Of a DNA stretch of 64,000 nt, positions 1 through 10,866 are shown piece by piece. This stretch comes from Orientallactaga sibirica (Eukaryota > Chordata > Mammalia > Rodentia > Dipodidae). The stretch lies in NCBI GenBank assembly GCA_036365145.1, contig JAEOAD010000052.1:15003501-15067500 (forward strand), read 5' to 3'. The first letter of the stretch is position 1. Each line of letters begins with the position of its first letter. The translations under genes and the position numbers were made by a program. The notes under the pieces are model-generated. The model had not been told where the DNA came from. It saw nothing but the letters and a program-made list of their open reading frames with translations, and ran no database searches.

Positions 1-255
1 AGTTGATGGAGATTTGGGATTAATGCCTCCTGGAGGCAGTGTATTGTAGGGGGCGGGTTTATGGGTGTTATAGCCAGTTCCTGTTGTCCATCTTATGTTG
101 GCTAGGGGATGATGTCCACCCTGTGCTCATGCCATCATTTTCCCTGCCATTATGGAGCTGCCCCTCAAATCTGTCAGCCAAAATAAACATTTTTCCCAAA
201 AGCCACTCCTGGTTGGGTGATTTTTGCCAGCAATGCGAACCTGACTGAACAAGCA
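1..255 (+). mobile_element. URR1-like rodent repeat, cut by window start
   Basis: Matches the other copies here (3943, 7292, 52555) through CTCCTGGAGG...TTATGGGTGTTATAGCC...GCCAAAATAAAC. The family name is tentative. Confidence 0.6.
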
Positions 256-261
256 GCATGA

Positions 262-347
262 ATTCTAGACTAGCCTAGAGCTACAGAATGAGTTCCAGGT
301 CAGCCTAGGCTAGAGTGAGACCCTATCGCATTAAAAAAAAAAAAAAA
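262..347 (+). mobile_element. B1 SINE, 5'-truncated
   Basis: Only the right part (AGTTCCAGGTCAGCCTAGGC...) and a 15-base A tail remain. Confidence 0.75.
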
Positions 348-358
348 GTTTAAAACAT

Positions 359-512
359 GGGCTGGAGAGATGGCTTAGCAGTTAAGCGCTTGCCTATGAA
401 GTCTAAGGACCCTGGTTCAAGGCTTGATTCTCCAGGACCCACGTAAGCCAGATGCACAGGGGGTGCATGCATCTGGAGTTCATTTGAAGTGGCTGGAGGC
501 CCTGGCGCACCC
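359..512 (+). mobile_element. Dip SINE
   Basis: Complete tRNA-like head and body; the (TC)n-AAATAAA tail is lost. Confidence 0.85.
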
Positions 513-660
513 ATGTATTCATCGAAATTAGAATATACCCTCAGAAACAAAGCATGTATCAATCAAAAACAATTTTATAGTAAACTACAGTGAGAATCAC
601 ACATCCATTTCAACTGCTATCTAGAGTGTTAGGCTGCTGTGTTAGAAAAAAAGACAAATG

Positions 661-935
661 GGGCTGGAGAGATGGCTTAGTAGTTAAGGCGCTTGCCTGT
701 GAAGCCTAAGGACCCAGGTTTGACTCCCCAGAACTCACATAAGCCAGATGCACAAAATGACGCAAGTGCATAAGGTCACACATGCGCACAAGATGAAGCA
801 CAAAATGACACAAGCACACAAGGTCACAGATGCACACAAGGTGGCACATGTGTCTGGAGTTTGATTGCAGTGGCTAGAGGCCCTGGCACACCAATTCTCT
901 TTCTTGTTTTTGCATTAAAAAAAAAAAAAAAAAAA
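661..935 (+). mobile_element. Dip SINE, expanded subfamily
   Basis: Carries repeated CACAAGRTGRCACA units between head and body, and ends in CATTAAAA rather than AAATAAA. Confidence 0.85.
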
Positions 936-943
936 GCCAGGCT

Positions 944-1163
944 TCCAAGAAAGAGAGAGAGAGAGAGAGGGAGGGAGGGAGGGAAGAAGGAAGAAAAGGA
1001 AAGAAAGAGAAAGAAAAGGAAAAAAGAAAAGAAAGAAAAGAAGAAAAGAAAGGAAAGGAAAGGAAAAGGAAAGGAAAAGAAAAGAAAAGAAAGTAAGAAA
1101 GGAAAAGAAAAGAAAAGAAAGAAAAGAAAAAAAAAGAAAAAGAAAAGAAAATAAAAGAAAAGT
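944..1163. repeat. Purine-rich (GA)n/(GAAA)n tract
   Basis: About 220 bases almost without pyrimidines; explains the long Lys/Glu and Phe/Ser open frames here. Confidence 0.95.
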
Positions 1164-1259
1164 CAGCATCACCTTCATATTCTGGGCATTGAAGCACAAG
1201 CCGGGATATTTTACTGTATACTTTGGCACTGTTGTTTGTTTTCATAATCTTTCTAAAGA

Positions 1260-1409
1260 GGCTGGAGAGATGGTTTAATGGTTAAGGTGCTTGCCTGTGA
1301 AGCCTAAGGACCCAGGTTCAATTCTCCAGGTCCCACGTAAGCCAGATGCACATGGTGGCGTATGCATCTGGAGACCCTGAATCAACCATTCTCTCTCTCT
1401 CTCTCTCCC

Positions 1410-1451
<42 letters not shown>

Positions 1452-1490
1452 CCTTTCTGTCTCGAATAAAAATAAATAAATTTTAAAAAA
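1260..1490 (+). mobile_element. Dip SINE
   Basis: Full head, then a (CT)n run at 1389-1450 and an AATAAATAAA tail. The segment between CATCTGGAG and ATTCTCT is shortened. Confidence 0.85.
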
Positions 1491-1817
1491 AGAAAAAAAG
1501 AATTTTCTTCAAAAATATGTTACTGTGTACATTTCCCCTTGGAACTGTCAGGATAAATGTCAGAGCTTCCCTGTTTCTGTTCATCATTCGGGTCTCTAAA
1601 GACACTTCCTCCTGTTCTAGTTTTCTTTCTGAGTGGATCTGCCTCGATAGCTCAGCTCCTCGGGTCTCATTCTCACAGTTAGAAATAGCACGAGCAATCC
1701 CAACTGAGACTCTTGCCACAGTTCTCGGATTTGGTTCGTGGGTGAATAGGAGCAGGAACCTAGGTGACACCTCAGCCTTAGGTGCTTCACATTGCATCAT
1801 CCATGTACTTCCTGCAG

Positions 1818-1960
1818 GACCACGTAAGCCAGATGCACAAGGGACGCACGCGTCTGGAGTTCGTTTGCAGTGGCTAGAGGCCCTGGCGTGCCCATTCTCT
1901 CTTTCTGTCTGCCTCTTTCTTTCTCTCTCAAATAAATAAATAAAATATATTTTAAAAAAT
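1818..1960 (+). mobile_element. Dip SINE, 5'-truncated
   Basis: Begins at the ACCACGTAAGCCAGATG body; the whole Pol III head is missing. Confidence 0.8.
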
Positions 1961-2687
1961 GAAAAACACCACCCCTGACATGTAACAATACCATGGACTG
2001 AACTGTGTTCCCACCAAAGTTCACATGCTGAACCCTATCTCCAGCGTAGTCGCATTAGGGGATCAAGCCAGATGGAGGTAATGAAGACTAAAGAAGGTCA
2101 CGGCTGAGTCCTGATCCTATTTGCTTAGAATCTTCCCAAGAAGAAACACCAAGAGCTCACCCTATGCCTACCCACGCAGCCCTATGAGCACTGAGCAAAG
2201 GCAAGGCTTCAAGGTGAAAGCCACCTTCTAGGCATTGTTATTTATGTCACTCGGGCTGCAGTGGCAGCAGTGGTGGTGGCTGGCACCCAGCAAACTAATA
2301 TACACAAGAAAACAGTGAATGTGCTTTGGAAATGACCTAAACTGAACTAGAAAATCAGCTGTCCTGTGAGGAGAAAACGAAGAGAGGCAAACCAGCAGAA
2401 TGCGGCGGATCATCTTTTCAGTGACCGCTCTCCAGGGGGTGGGGCGGGCGGGCTTGCATATGGCTTCTCTGCAGTCATCAGTCAAGGGGCTCTGGGCACA
2501 TGATGGCCTGAGTTCTAATTCTGACCTCGCTGAGAAGTAGCCGGCTGCTTTAGATAAGTGACTTGTTAATGGAGGGGGCTCAAGTTGTGCACCCAGACAT
2601 AACATGTCACGAGTGGGTGATCTATGAAGTTAGAGTCTTGGAGCATGAGGATTCTTTTGGCTTATAATGGAAGCTAGACTCCAATCT
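1961..2687. other. Unique intronic sequence
   Basis: No repeat or convincing exon recognised. The minus frame at 2228-2605 has no family resemblance. Confidence 0.6.
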
Positions 2688-2922
2688 GCCAGGCCCTGTG
2701 CTGGACTCTCTGTGCCTTTCTGCACGTTCTCATAACAGCTGCAAGATAGGTTTTTGGCCAAGTTAGAAAGGAGGCATGTGATGTGTGATTCCAGAAAGTT
2801 ACGTGACCTGCTCAGGGCCATGCAGTTAGTAAGCTGGCAAAGGCTGGGTTGGATTTAGGGCTGTCCATCTGGTCTGACTGACTCCAACTCCCATGTACCT
2901 CACCACTGTGCCTCTAGATTGG
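2688..2922 (+). mobile_element. MIR SINE, old
   Basis: Core of the ancient mammalian MIR: CTGTGCT...CTCATAACAGCTGCAAGATAGG...TGACCTGCTCAGGGCCATGC...CTGACTCCAA. Confidence 0.7.
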
Positions 2923-3170
2923 TGACAGCCTGGGTGACAGCCTGCTCAGTCTTCACACTCTGATGTGACATTACAGCAGTGACTCTCTCTTGTCACTTGT
3001 CATGATACAGGCTTCTATAATTGCTCCTTTTCTCTAGATAGTCAAAAGTTGTCGTATCTTGTAAAGGCCTTACTTTGTGCAGTACACTGCAGGCTCAAAG
3101 AAATGAAATGACCCATGAAGACCCTGAGAACAGAGTCCAGCACCGGTCTGCACTCAGAAATTGTGAACTT

Positions 3171-3427
3171 GGGCTGGAGAGGTGACTTAGTGGTTAAGGT
3201 GCTTGCCTGCAAAACCTAAGGATCCATGTTCGACTCTCCAGATCCCATGTAAGCCAGATGCACAAAGGTGAGTCAAGTACAAGGTCGCACATGCCCGCTA
3301 GGTGGCGCAAGTATCTAGAGTTCGATTGCAGTGGCTGAGGCCCTGGTGCACCAATTCACTGTCTCTCTGTCTTTCTCTCTGTCTCTCTCACTCTAAAAAA
3401 TATAATAAATAAATAAAAATTTAAAAA
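3171..3427 (+). mobile_element. Dip SINE, expanded subfamily
   Basis: Has the extra GTCGCACATGCCCGCTAGGTGG module; tail is A-rich with AATAAATAAA. Confidence 0.85.
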
Positions 3428-3721
3428 AGAATTGTTAGCTTATTACTAGATCCCTCTTTATCTGATTATTTACAGCACACAGATCAGGTGTTCTAGATCA
3501 CCCACTTCTTGCTCACCTCTTTTCACTGTCAGAGAGAAAACAGGCGCCAACACCATTCAAGTCCAGCTTCCTCTACAAGGCAAGAGCTGGTCTTCATGGG
3601 AAGGGCTATGGCAAGATCCAGCCATTCCAGAAAACAATGGTTCTGGAATCATCCACTCACTCTCATCCATGAGTAGCCAGTCCTGGAGGCGAGGCCCACT
3701 CTTAGGGACTATAATCAAATT
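3428..3721. other. Unique intronic sequence
   Basis: Nothing recognisable. Confidence 0.5.
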
Positions 3722-3732
3722 ATCTTTTTGTT

Positions 3733-3896
3733 GTCAGGTGTGGTGGCACACACCTTTAATCTCAGCATTTGGGAGGCAGAGGTAGGAGGAATGCTGTGAG
3801 TTCAAGGCCAACTTGAGACTACACAGTCAATTTCAGGTCAGCCTGGGCTAGCGCAAGACCCTGCCTCAAAAAAAAAAAATAAAATAAAATAAAGTA
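3733..3896 (+). mobile_element. B1 SINE
   Basis: Full length, flanked by the duplication ATCTTTTTGTT (3722-3732 and 3897-3907). Confidence 0.9.
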
Positions 3897-3942
3897 ATCT
3901 TTTTGTTAAACTTCTTTTTTAGGAGCCTGAACAACTAAACTA

Positions 3943-4283
3943 TGACAGTTTGAATTAGGTGTCCTCCAAAAACTAATGTGTTCTGAATGCTGGGTCCCTA
4001 GCTGCTGGCAATTTGGGAATCAGAGCCTCCTGGAGGAGGTGTGTTGTTGGGGGCAAGTTTATGGGTGTTATAGCCAGCTTCCCCTTGCCAGTTTTTGGGC
4101 ACACTCTCCTGCTGCTGTTGTCACCTAATGTTGGTATGAAGTGATGTCCAGCCTCTGCTCGTGCCATGTTTCCCTGCCATCATGGAGTCTGTAAGCCAAA
4201 ACAAACTCTTTCCTCCCATGAGCTGCCTTTGCTTTCTGCCAGCAAGAAGCTGACTGCAGCAGCATTAAAGCTACTAACAGTGG
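3943..4283 (+). mobile_element. URR1-like rodent repeat
   Basis: One of the most complete copies: CAGTTTGAATTAGGTGTCC... to GCCAAAACAAACTCTTTCC...CCAGCAAGAAG. Internal AATAAA-like site degraded. Confidence 0.6.
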
Positions 4284-4287
4284 TGTC

Positions 4288-4490
4288 TACCTTTTTATTT
4301 TTCACTTATTTGCAAGGAGAGAATGAAAGAGAGAGAGAATGGGCACATCAGGGCCTCCTGCCACTGCCAACAAACTCCAGCACATGTATCACTTGGTTCA
4401 TCTGGCTTTAGATAGGTACTGGATCATAAAACTCAGGCCATCAGGATTTGCAAGCAAGTGCTTTAGTCTGCTGAGCCATCTCTCCAGTCT
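4288..4490 (-). mobile_element. Dip SINE
   Basis: Antisense; head at the right end (CTGAGCCATCTCTCCAG). Confidence 0.85.
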
Positions 4491-4498
4491 GGTATCTT

Positions 4499-4687
4499 CT
4501 TTTTTATTTATTTATTTTTATTTTTTATTTTTTTTTTTTTTTTTGATTTTTCAAGGTAGGGTCTCACTCTAGCCCTGCTGATCTGAAACTCACCATGTAG
4601 TCTCAGGGTGGCCTTGAACTAATGGCAATCCTCCTACCTCTGCCTCCCAAGTGCTGGGATTAAAGGTGTGAGCCACCATGCCCAGCA
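4499..4687 (-). mobile_element. B1 SINE
   Basis: Antisense with a long T-rich tail at the left. Confidence 0.9.
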
Positions 4688-4734
4688 GTATTCTCTTTTT
4701 TAATGTTTGCTAACTGGCTTTCTTTCTTTCTTTC

Positions 4735-4948
4735 TGTATTTTTATTTATTAGCAACAGACAGAGAGAGAAAGAGGCAGAGAGAGAGAGAGAATGGATATG
4801 CCAGGACCTCCAGCCACTGCAAACAAACTCCAGATGCATGCGCCACCTTGTGCATCTAGTTACGTGGGTCTTGGGGAATCAAGCCTCAAACCATGGTCCT
4901 TCAGCTTCACAGGCAAGCGCTTAACCACTAAGCCATCTCTCCAGCCCT
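4735..4948 (-). mobile_element. Dip SINE
   Basis: Antisense, near full length; preceded by a short (TTTC)n. Confidence 0.9.
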
Positions 4949-4984
4949 TACCTGGCTTGCTTATTGAGGGAAAGAAAACCACTT

Positions 4985-5240
4985 TGCAAACTCCTACCTA
5001 TCCTCAAGATCCAGTTCAAAACATCCTTTTTTGGACAATCCTTGTGTCTCATGTAATAGCAGGCCCTTTGGAAATAATGAAAGAATTCTTGTTCCTTCTG
5101 AAAAGTAATAGCTTGAATGCAAGAGTCATTCCACCCTTCCTGTGCCTACACTGGTTCACGGAACTCGATCTACAGTGTTCTTCAGTTCCTTACATTCTGT
5201 ATTTCAGATGCCTAGAGAAGAAATATAAGATACAAATGCT
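4985..5240 (+). mobile_element. Possible L2 LINE 3' fragment
   Basis: CAAACTCCTACCTATCCTCAAG...CAGTTCAAAACATCC...TGGACAATCCTTGTG resembles the L2 3' end. Weak similarity by eye; may be unique DNA. Confidence 0.35.
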
Positions 5241-5266
5241 TATTTTAAATTATTTGAAAGTGAAGT

Positions 5267-5453
5267 CACTGGAGAGATGCCTCATAAGTGAATGACACTT
5301 GCTCCAAAGCCTGCTGGCCCGGGTTTGACTCCCAGTGCCCACGTAAAGCCAGATGCACCAAGTAATGCACGCATCTGGAGTTCATTGCAAGAGGCCCTTG
5401 CATGTCCATTCTCATTTTTCCTCTCTCCTTAGAAATAAGTAAATAAAAATATT
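5267..5453 (+). mobile_element. Dip SINE, diverged (first of three in a row)
   Basis: GAAAGTGAAGT stands before it (5256-5266) and after the third Dip (5885-5895), bracketing the array. Confidence 0.75.
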
Positions 5454-5455
5454 TG

Positions 5456-5652
5456 GGGCTGGAGAAATAGCTCCGTGGTTAAAGGCACTTGCTTGCAAAG
5501 CCTAGCAGCCCAGGTTTGAATCCCCAGGACTCACAAAAAGCCAGAGGTACAAAGTGGCAGATGCACCTGGAGTTCATGTGCAGTGGCAAGAGGCCCTGGT
5601 ATACCAGTTCTATCTCTGCTTGCACATAAATAATATTTTTTAAATAAAGAAA
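5456..5652 (+). mobile_element. Dip SINE (second of three)
   Basis: Short body with GCTTGCACATAAATAA end; lacks the (TC)n run. Confidence 0.85.
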
Positions 5653-5654
5653 GT

Positions 5655-5884
5655 GGGGCTGGAGAGATGGCTTAGTGGTTAAGGTGCTTGCCTGCAAAGC
5701 CGAAGGACATAGGTTCTATTCCCCAGTACCCACATAAGTCAGATGCACAAGGTGGCACATAAATCTGGAATTCGTTTACAGTGGCTAGAAGCCCTGGTAT
5801 GACCATATTCTCTATCTATCTATCTATCTATCTATCTGCCTCTCTCTCAAATAAATAAATAAATTTTAATCTTTTTTAAAAAAA
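5655..5884 (+). mobile_element. Dip SINE (third of three)
   Basis: Contains a (TCTA)n run at 5814-5838 before the AAATAAATAAA tail. Confidence 0.88.
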
Positions 5885-6017
5885 GAAAGTGAAGTAATAC
5901 CTAGTTTTCTATATTAAAACATATCCTCAAATTGTTGTACAAAGGCCACACAAAAAAATTAAATTACAGAGAACAAATTAACTGTCCTGAAATTACTGTC
6001 AGAAAAGGAAGAAAAAT

Positions 6018-6153
6018 AGCCGGGTGTGGTGGCACACAACTTTAATCCCAGCACTTGGGAGGCAGAGGTAAGAGGATTGCTGTTAGTTTGAGGCCAACCA
6101 GAGACTACATAGTGAAACCCAGGTCAGCCTGGGCTAAAGCGAGACCCTACCAA
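6018..6153 (+). mobile_element. B1 SINE with expanded purine tail
   Basis: Its A tail runs directly into the GAAA tract that follows, which probably grew from it. Confidence 0.88.
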
Positions 6154-6171
6154 GAAAGAAAGAAAGAAGGA

Positions 6172-6247
<76 letters not shown>

Positions 6248-6455
6248 AGAAAGAAGGGAGGGAGGGAGGGAGGGAGGGAGGAAGGGGAGGGGAGGGAGGG
6301 GGAAGGAAGGAAGGAAGGAAGGAAGGAAGGAAGGAAGGAAGGAAGGAAGGAAGGAAGGAAGGAAGGAAGGAAAGAAAGAGAGAGAAGGAAAGAAAGGGAG
6401 AGGGAGGGAAGGAGGGAGGGAGGGAAGAAAAGAGAAAAAAGAAAAGAAAATGAAG
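6153..6455. repeat. (GAAA)n / (GGGA)n / (GGAA)n purine tract
   Basis: About 300 bases of uninterrupted purine; source of the 132- and 140-codon low-complexity frames. Confidence 0.97.
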
Positions 6456-6459
6456 AAAA

Positions 6460-7290
6460 GATGTTCTGAAATAGACCTCCTCTTACTAAGAAGAGTATCG
6501 ATAAAACTCTGACACAGGCTGCCAAAAAAGACAAAGACAAGTTCACTGACTGGGGGAAGGACAGGACAGGGTAACTGCTAAGGAGACTGACAGACGAGAC
6601 ACATGGTAGCTCTCATGCCCTGGAGGGCCGTGTTAGCTCTATTACATTACTTCCACATCAGATCACCTCATTTATTAGCTAAGCAGGCAGAATTCAATAT
6701 TTGAAATTATCTTTCTCAATCCTGCATGTGATCACTTGAAAACCCGGGGCTCTAAAAAGTCTAATTGTAACCGTTTTCCAGAAATGTCATCTTCACTTTG
6801 AAGAACTGAACCAGGGCCAAATGGGGCTGTTGTTTCCAGTTCCCCAGTGTGCTGCCCATCCCCGAGCGGTACTGGATGTACACATACAGAACCCGGCAGC
6901 GCTCAGCTTAGCAGCCCCTGAAAGGGACCTGAGCCCCAGTCTCCTTCAGACATGGCCCAAGGTTAAATGAAAAGGAAGGTTGTGGAAAGAGCAGCATGGA
7001 GGTAGAGAAGAAAAGTCTTAGTCAATGTCAAGAGGAAACCATGCGAGTCCAGATGCAGTGTCCCGAGAGCCTGGACAGACACTGGTGCACTGTCCAGGGG
7101 AAGGAATGGCCCAGGCAGTGGGGCTTATTCTGCCATCATTGCCTTTAGCACCCTGTTCCTTGGGCCCACTTCTAACCCCTCCTCAATGACCCATGTGCTT
7201 CAAAGCATGCTGAATATCTGTTTCCCCGTTTTTATAAAAGTGTGTGTGGGTGCTGCAGGTTATGCTCCATGTGAATACGCAGTTCGTGGC
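6460..7290. other. SINE-free unique sequence
   Basis: About 830 bases with no repeat and no supported exon. Confidence 0.6.
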
Positions 7291-7291
7291 A

Positions 7292-7620
7292 TTGTAGTGG
7301 TTTGAATTTAAATACGCCCATGTACTCGTGTGCTTGGATACTTAAGGTGCAGATTGGGAAGGAACCTTTGGGAGGTATCACCGTGATGGAGGAAGTGTGT
7401 CCCAGGAGCAGACCTTGGGGTTTTCCCACCCAGCCTAACTTGTTCTTGCTGTTTCCCTGTTGGTGCAAAGGTGTGCAACAGGCTTCCTGCTCAGGCCTGT
7501 CTTGCCTCCCTCATCATAATGGACAATGCCCACAGAACTGCAAGCAGAAAATAACCCCCTTCCTTTAAGATGCTTCTGGTCAGATACTTTGTCCCAGTAA
7601 CGAGAAAGTAACACATAGGC
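7292..7620 (+). mobile_element. URR1-like rodent repeat
   Basis: GTAGTGGTTTGAATTTAAATACGCCC...GGAGGAAGTGTG...GTCAGATACTTTGTCCCAGTAACGAGAAAGTAA. Both ends are preserved. Confidence 0.65.
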
Positions 7621-7654
7621 ACACACACCATGATAGGCGTGCACATAATGTACT

Positions 7655-7733
7655 ACAGTGGGAATCAGGATCCTCCTGCCTCGGTCTCTTCCTGAGAGCT
7701 GAGATTACAGGTATGGCCCACCACGCTCACTTC
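7655..7733 (-). mobile_element. B1-like fragment, old
   Basis: GATCCTCCTGCCTC...GCTGAGATTACAGG...CCACCACGC in antisense. Confidence 0.65.
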
Positions 7734-8010
7734 CGCAAGGGTACTGGGAGTCGTCCTCACTCACAGAAGAGCCCCCCAAAAGTCAGAGTTTAGTCTTAGT
7801 TTCACAAAGATCCACTCAGGCATTCCAAACTTCTCTGTGGAGTCAGACTGAGTAACCCCTTGACTGAGGACAACTTCTGAAAGGCCGCTCCCATGCCCAA
7901 GAAGTAGATCAGCAGCACCCTTGGATCCCAGGCACTTGGAGCTCAAGTCAGGATAGTTCTTGCTTTGATGGATTTTTTTTTTCACAATCCTTCTTTAAAA
8001 AAGAATTTTC

Positions 8011-8279
8011 AGGGCTGGAGAGATGGCTTTGCGGTTAAGGCACCTGCCTCCTAAGCCTAAGAACGCTGGTTCCAATCTCCAGGTCCCACGTTTAGCCAGG
8101 TGCAAAGTGACGCAAGGGCGCAATGCTGCACTTGCCCACAAGGGGGCGCACGCATCTGGATTTCATTCATAGCAGCTGAGAGACTGATGGCGCACCCATC
8201 TCTATCTGTCTCCCTCTCCCTCTCTGTCTGTCTCTCTCTGTGTCTCTCTCCAAAAATAAATAAAATAATTTTAAAAATT
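8011..8279 (+). mobile_element. Dip SINE, third subfamily
   Basis: Diagnostic CACCTGCCTCCTAAGCC and TTTAGCCAGGTGCAAAGTGAC. Flanked by AAAAAGAATTTTC (7998-8010 and 8280-8292). Same subfamily as 38969-39197. Confidence 0.9.
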
Positions 8280-8293
8280 AAAAAGAATTTTCT

Positions 8294-8523
8294 GGGCCTG
8301 GAGAGATGGCTTAGCACTTAAGTGCTTGCCTGTGAAGCCTAAGGACCCTGGTTCAAGGCTCGATTCTCCAAGACCCTCATAAGCCAGATGCCCAAGGGGG
8401 TACACACATCAGGAGTTCACTTGCAGTGACTGGAGGCCCTGGCACACCCATTCTTTATCTATCTGCCTCTTTCTCTCTCTGTCTGTTGCTCTCAAATAAA
8501 TAAAGAAAGAAAATAAAGAAAAA
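8294..8523 (+). mobile_element. Dip SINE
   Basis: Standard subfamily, inserted immediately behind the previous one. Confidence 0.88.
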
Positions 8524-8588
8524 CATGGAAAAAAAGATTTTTCCTCAAAATTGTTTGTCTTTTAAAATTTAAGTTCTAAACTATTTCT

Positions 8589-8632
8589 GTCTTTCTTTTC
8601 TTTTCTTTTCTTTCTTTCTTTCTTTCTTTCTT
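8589..8632. repeat. (TTTC)n
   Basis: Simple repeat abutting the antisense Dip tail. Confidence 0.9.
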
Positions 8633-8636
8633 TTTT

Positions 8637-8836
8637 ACAAATATTTGTTATTCATTTGCAAGCAGAGAGAAAGAGACAGAGAGAAGGGCCATGCCTGGGC
8701 CGTCTGCCATTGCAAACGAACTTCAGACACATGTACCACTTTGTACATCTGGTTTTATGTGGTACTGGGAATAGAACCCAGGCCATCAGGCTTTGCAAGC
8801 AAGCACCTTTAACCACTGAGCCATCTCTCCAGACCC
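8637..8836 (-). mobile_element. Dip SINE
   Basis: Antisense with GCTTGCAAATGAATAA-type tail. Confidence 0.85.
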
Positions 8837-8842
8837 CCATTT

Positions 8843-9033
8843 CTTTTTTAATATTTATTTATTATTTGTGTGAGAGAGAGGAGAAAAGAGAATGGGCAAG
8901 CCAGAACCTCTTGCTATTGCAAACAAATTCCAGAAGCATGTGACACTATGCATCTGGTTTTACACGGGTACTGGGGAATCGAATCTGAGTTGGCAGACTT
9001 GGTAAACAAGCACCACGGAGCCATCTCCCTGGC
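8843..9033 (-). mobile_element. Dip SINE, diverged
   Basis: Antisense; head worn to GAGCCATCTCCCTGGCC. Confidence 0.78.
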
Positions 9034-9204
9034 CATAGTCTGTAATTCCTATGTCCTGTTTTCTCTGTGCTCTATTGTAGATTATTTCTTCAGGTCTCTT
9101 GTTCAACTCATTAATTCTGTGTCACACATGTCTAAGTAAATTTGTTTAGTGACCATATTTTTAATTTCTAAAAATTGTTTGGGTCTATCTTAAATCTGCC
9201 AAAG

Positions 9205-9293
9205 TCTTTCTTTTCTTTTCCTTTCTTTTCTTTTCTTTTCTTTTCTTTTGTTTTGTTTGTTTGTTTGTTTGTTTGTTTGTTTGTTTGTTTGTT
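9205..9293. repeat. (TTTTC)n then (TTTG)n
   Basis: Extended antisense B1 tail. Confidence 0.9.
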
Positions 9294-9427
9294 TTTTGAG
9301 GGTCTCACTGTAGCCCAGGCTGACCTGGAACTCAGTGCAGTCCCACACTGGCCTCAAACTCACAGTGATCCTCCTATCTCTGCCTCCTGAGTGCTGAGAT
9401 TAAAGACGTACAGCACCACACCCAGCC
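9292..9427 (-). mobile_element. B1 SINE
   Basis: Antisense; the T-run and (TTTG)n on its left are its tail. Confidence 0.88.
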
Positions 9428-9439
9428 TCCTTTCTTTTT

Positions 9440-9510
9440 TTGAAGTACTAGGGATTGGTTGGACCATGTGCTTGCAACAGAAGTGTTCCATCACTAAGCT
9501 ATATCTCTGT
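9440..9510 (-). mobile_element. ID-like fragment
   Basis: TACTAGGGATTGG...GTGCTTGCAAC...CACTAAGCTATATC in antisense. Confidence 0.5.
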
Positions 9511-9524
9511 CATTTTTCTTTTAC

Positions 9525-9691
9525 TTTTTTATTTTTTTGTGGGGGCAGGGGATATTCAAGGCAGGGTCTCACTCTTATCTCAGGCTGACCTGGGACTCAC
9601 TGTTGCCCCAGGCTGGCCATGAGCTCACCATGATCCTCCTACCTCAGCCTCCCAAATGTTGGGACTAAAGGCATGGGCCACCACACCCAGC
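9525..9691 (-). mobile_element. B1 SINE
   Basis: Antisense, with CAGGCTGACCTGGGACTCACTGTTGCCCC duplicated half visible. Confidence 0.88.
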
Positions 9692-9701
9692 TTCTTTTAC
9701 T

Positions 9702-9845
9702 TTGTATTTTAAGACAAAGTCTCACCAAGTTACCCAAGCGGTCCTTGAACTTATTCCATAGCCCAGACAGGCCTTGAACTTGCAGTGCTCCTGCCTCAGT
9801 CTCTCAAGTAGCTGAGAGTACAGGCCTGTATCACCAGGCCTGGCT
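9702..9845 (-). mobile_element. B1-related SINE, old
   Basis: Strongly diverged antisense copy (CTCCTGCCTCAGTCTCTCAAGTAGCTGAG). Confidence 0.65.
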
Positions 9846-10250
9846 TGCTTTTCTTGTCTCAAAATTCTTCCTTTTATCTTTCATTTTAAGTACATCTGTA
9901 GGTATTATTTTTATGTAGGTGATCTGCTATCTGACCTTGTGGGGCCTCTGTTTCTTCTCTCCTCGGTGGCAGACTGCTTTGTTACATGTTGTGTAATTTG
10001 GTCAATGAGCTCATCTTCAGTGATGCTTCACCCATCCTGTGCAGCCGGGTCCGAGAACTCAGGCTTTGCTACTTTCTGCCACCCCAGGTGTATTCCTAGC
10101 TGAATATCTCATTTATAAGCACATTTATAAACCACACAGGTAATAGATATATTAAAACCCAAACTGCAAAAGGACAGGATCCAACTTCCAAAGTCTCAGT
10201 GGATTACAGCCTTAGTCTTGAACTACCATATGACCTTGCTGCCCAAAGAG
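9846..10250. other. Unique intronic sequence
   Basis: No feature recognised. Confidence 0.5.
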
Positions 10251-10402
10251 CCGGGCATGGTGGCACACGCCTTTAATCCCAGCACTTGGGAAGCAGAGGT
10301 AGGAGGGCTGCCATGAATTCGAGGCCAGCCTGGGACTACAGAGTAAGTGCCAGGTCAGCCTGGGCTAGAGTGTGACCCCACCTTAAAAAAAAAAAAAAAA
10401 AC
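10251..10402 (+). mobile_element. B1 SINE
   Basis: Full length with an 18-base A tail. Confidence 0.92.
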
Positions 10403-10404
10403 TA

Positions 10405-10571
10405 TGGCACTGGAGAAATGGCTTAGTGGTTAAGCACTTGCCTGTGAAGCCTAAGGACCCCAGTTCAAGGCTCGATTTCCCAGGACCCACATAAGCCAGA
10501 TGCACAAGGGGCATATGTATCTGGAGTTCATTTGCAGTGGCTGGGGGCCTTGGTGTGCCCATTCTCTCTCC

Positions 10572-10609
<38 letters not shown>

Positions 10610-10655
10610 CTTTCTCTGTCTATTGCTCTCAAATAAATAAATAAAAAATTTTTAA
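10405..10655 (+). mobile_element. Dip SINE
   Basis: Sits directly on the B1 A tail. Confidence 0.88.
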
Positions 10656-10661
10656 AACCTA

Positions 10662-10864
10662 GGGCTGGAAAGATGGCTTAGCAGTTAAGGTGCATACCTG
10701 TGAAGCCTAAGGACCCAGGTTTGATTCTCCAGGTCCCATGTAAGCCAGATGTACATGGTGGTACATGCATCTGGAGTTCATTTGCAGTGGCTAGAGGCCC
10801 TGGCGTGCCCATTCTCTCCCTCTCTCTCTCTCTCTAGTAAATGTATAAATAAAAATAAAATCTT
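10662..10864 (+). mobile_element. Dip SINE
   Basis: Tail AAATAAAATCTTA was the target of the next B1. Confidence 0.9.
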
Positions 10865-10866
10865 AA

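Noticed and set aside
861..1245. Lys/Glu-rich and Phe/Ser-rich frames of 97-123 codons
   Set aside because: Translations of a (GA)n/(GAAA)n tract in several frames; the same applies to 6055-6546 and 51995-52418.
4792..5295. 167-codon plus frame
   Set aside because: Starts in an antisense Dip and runs into old intron sequence.
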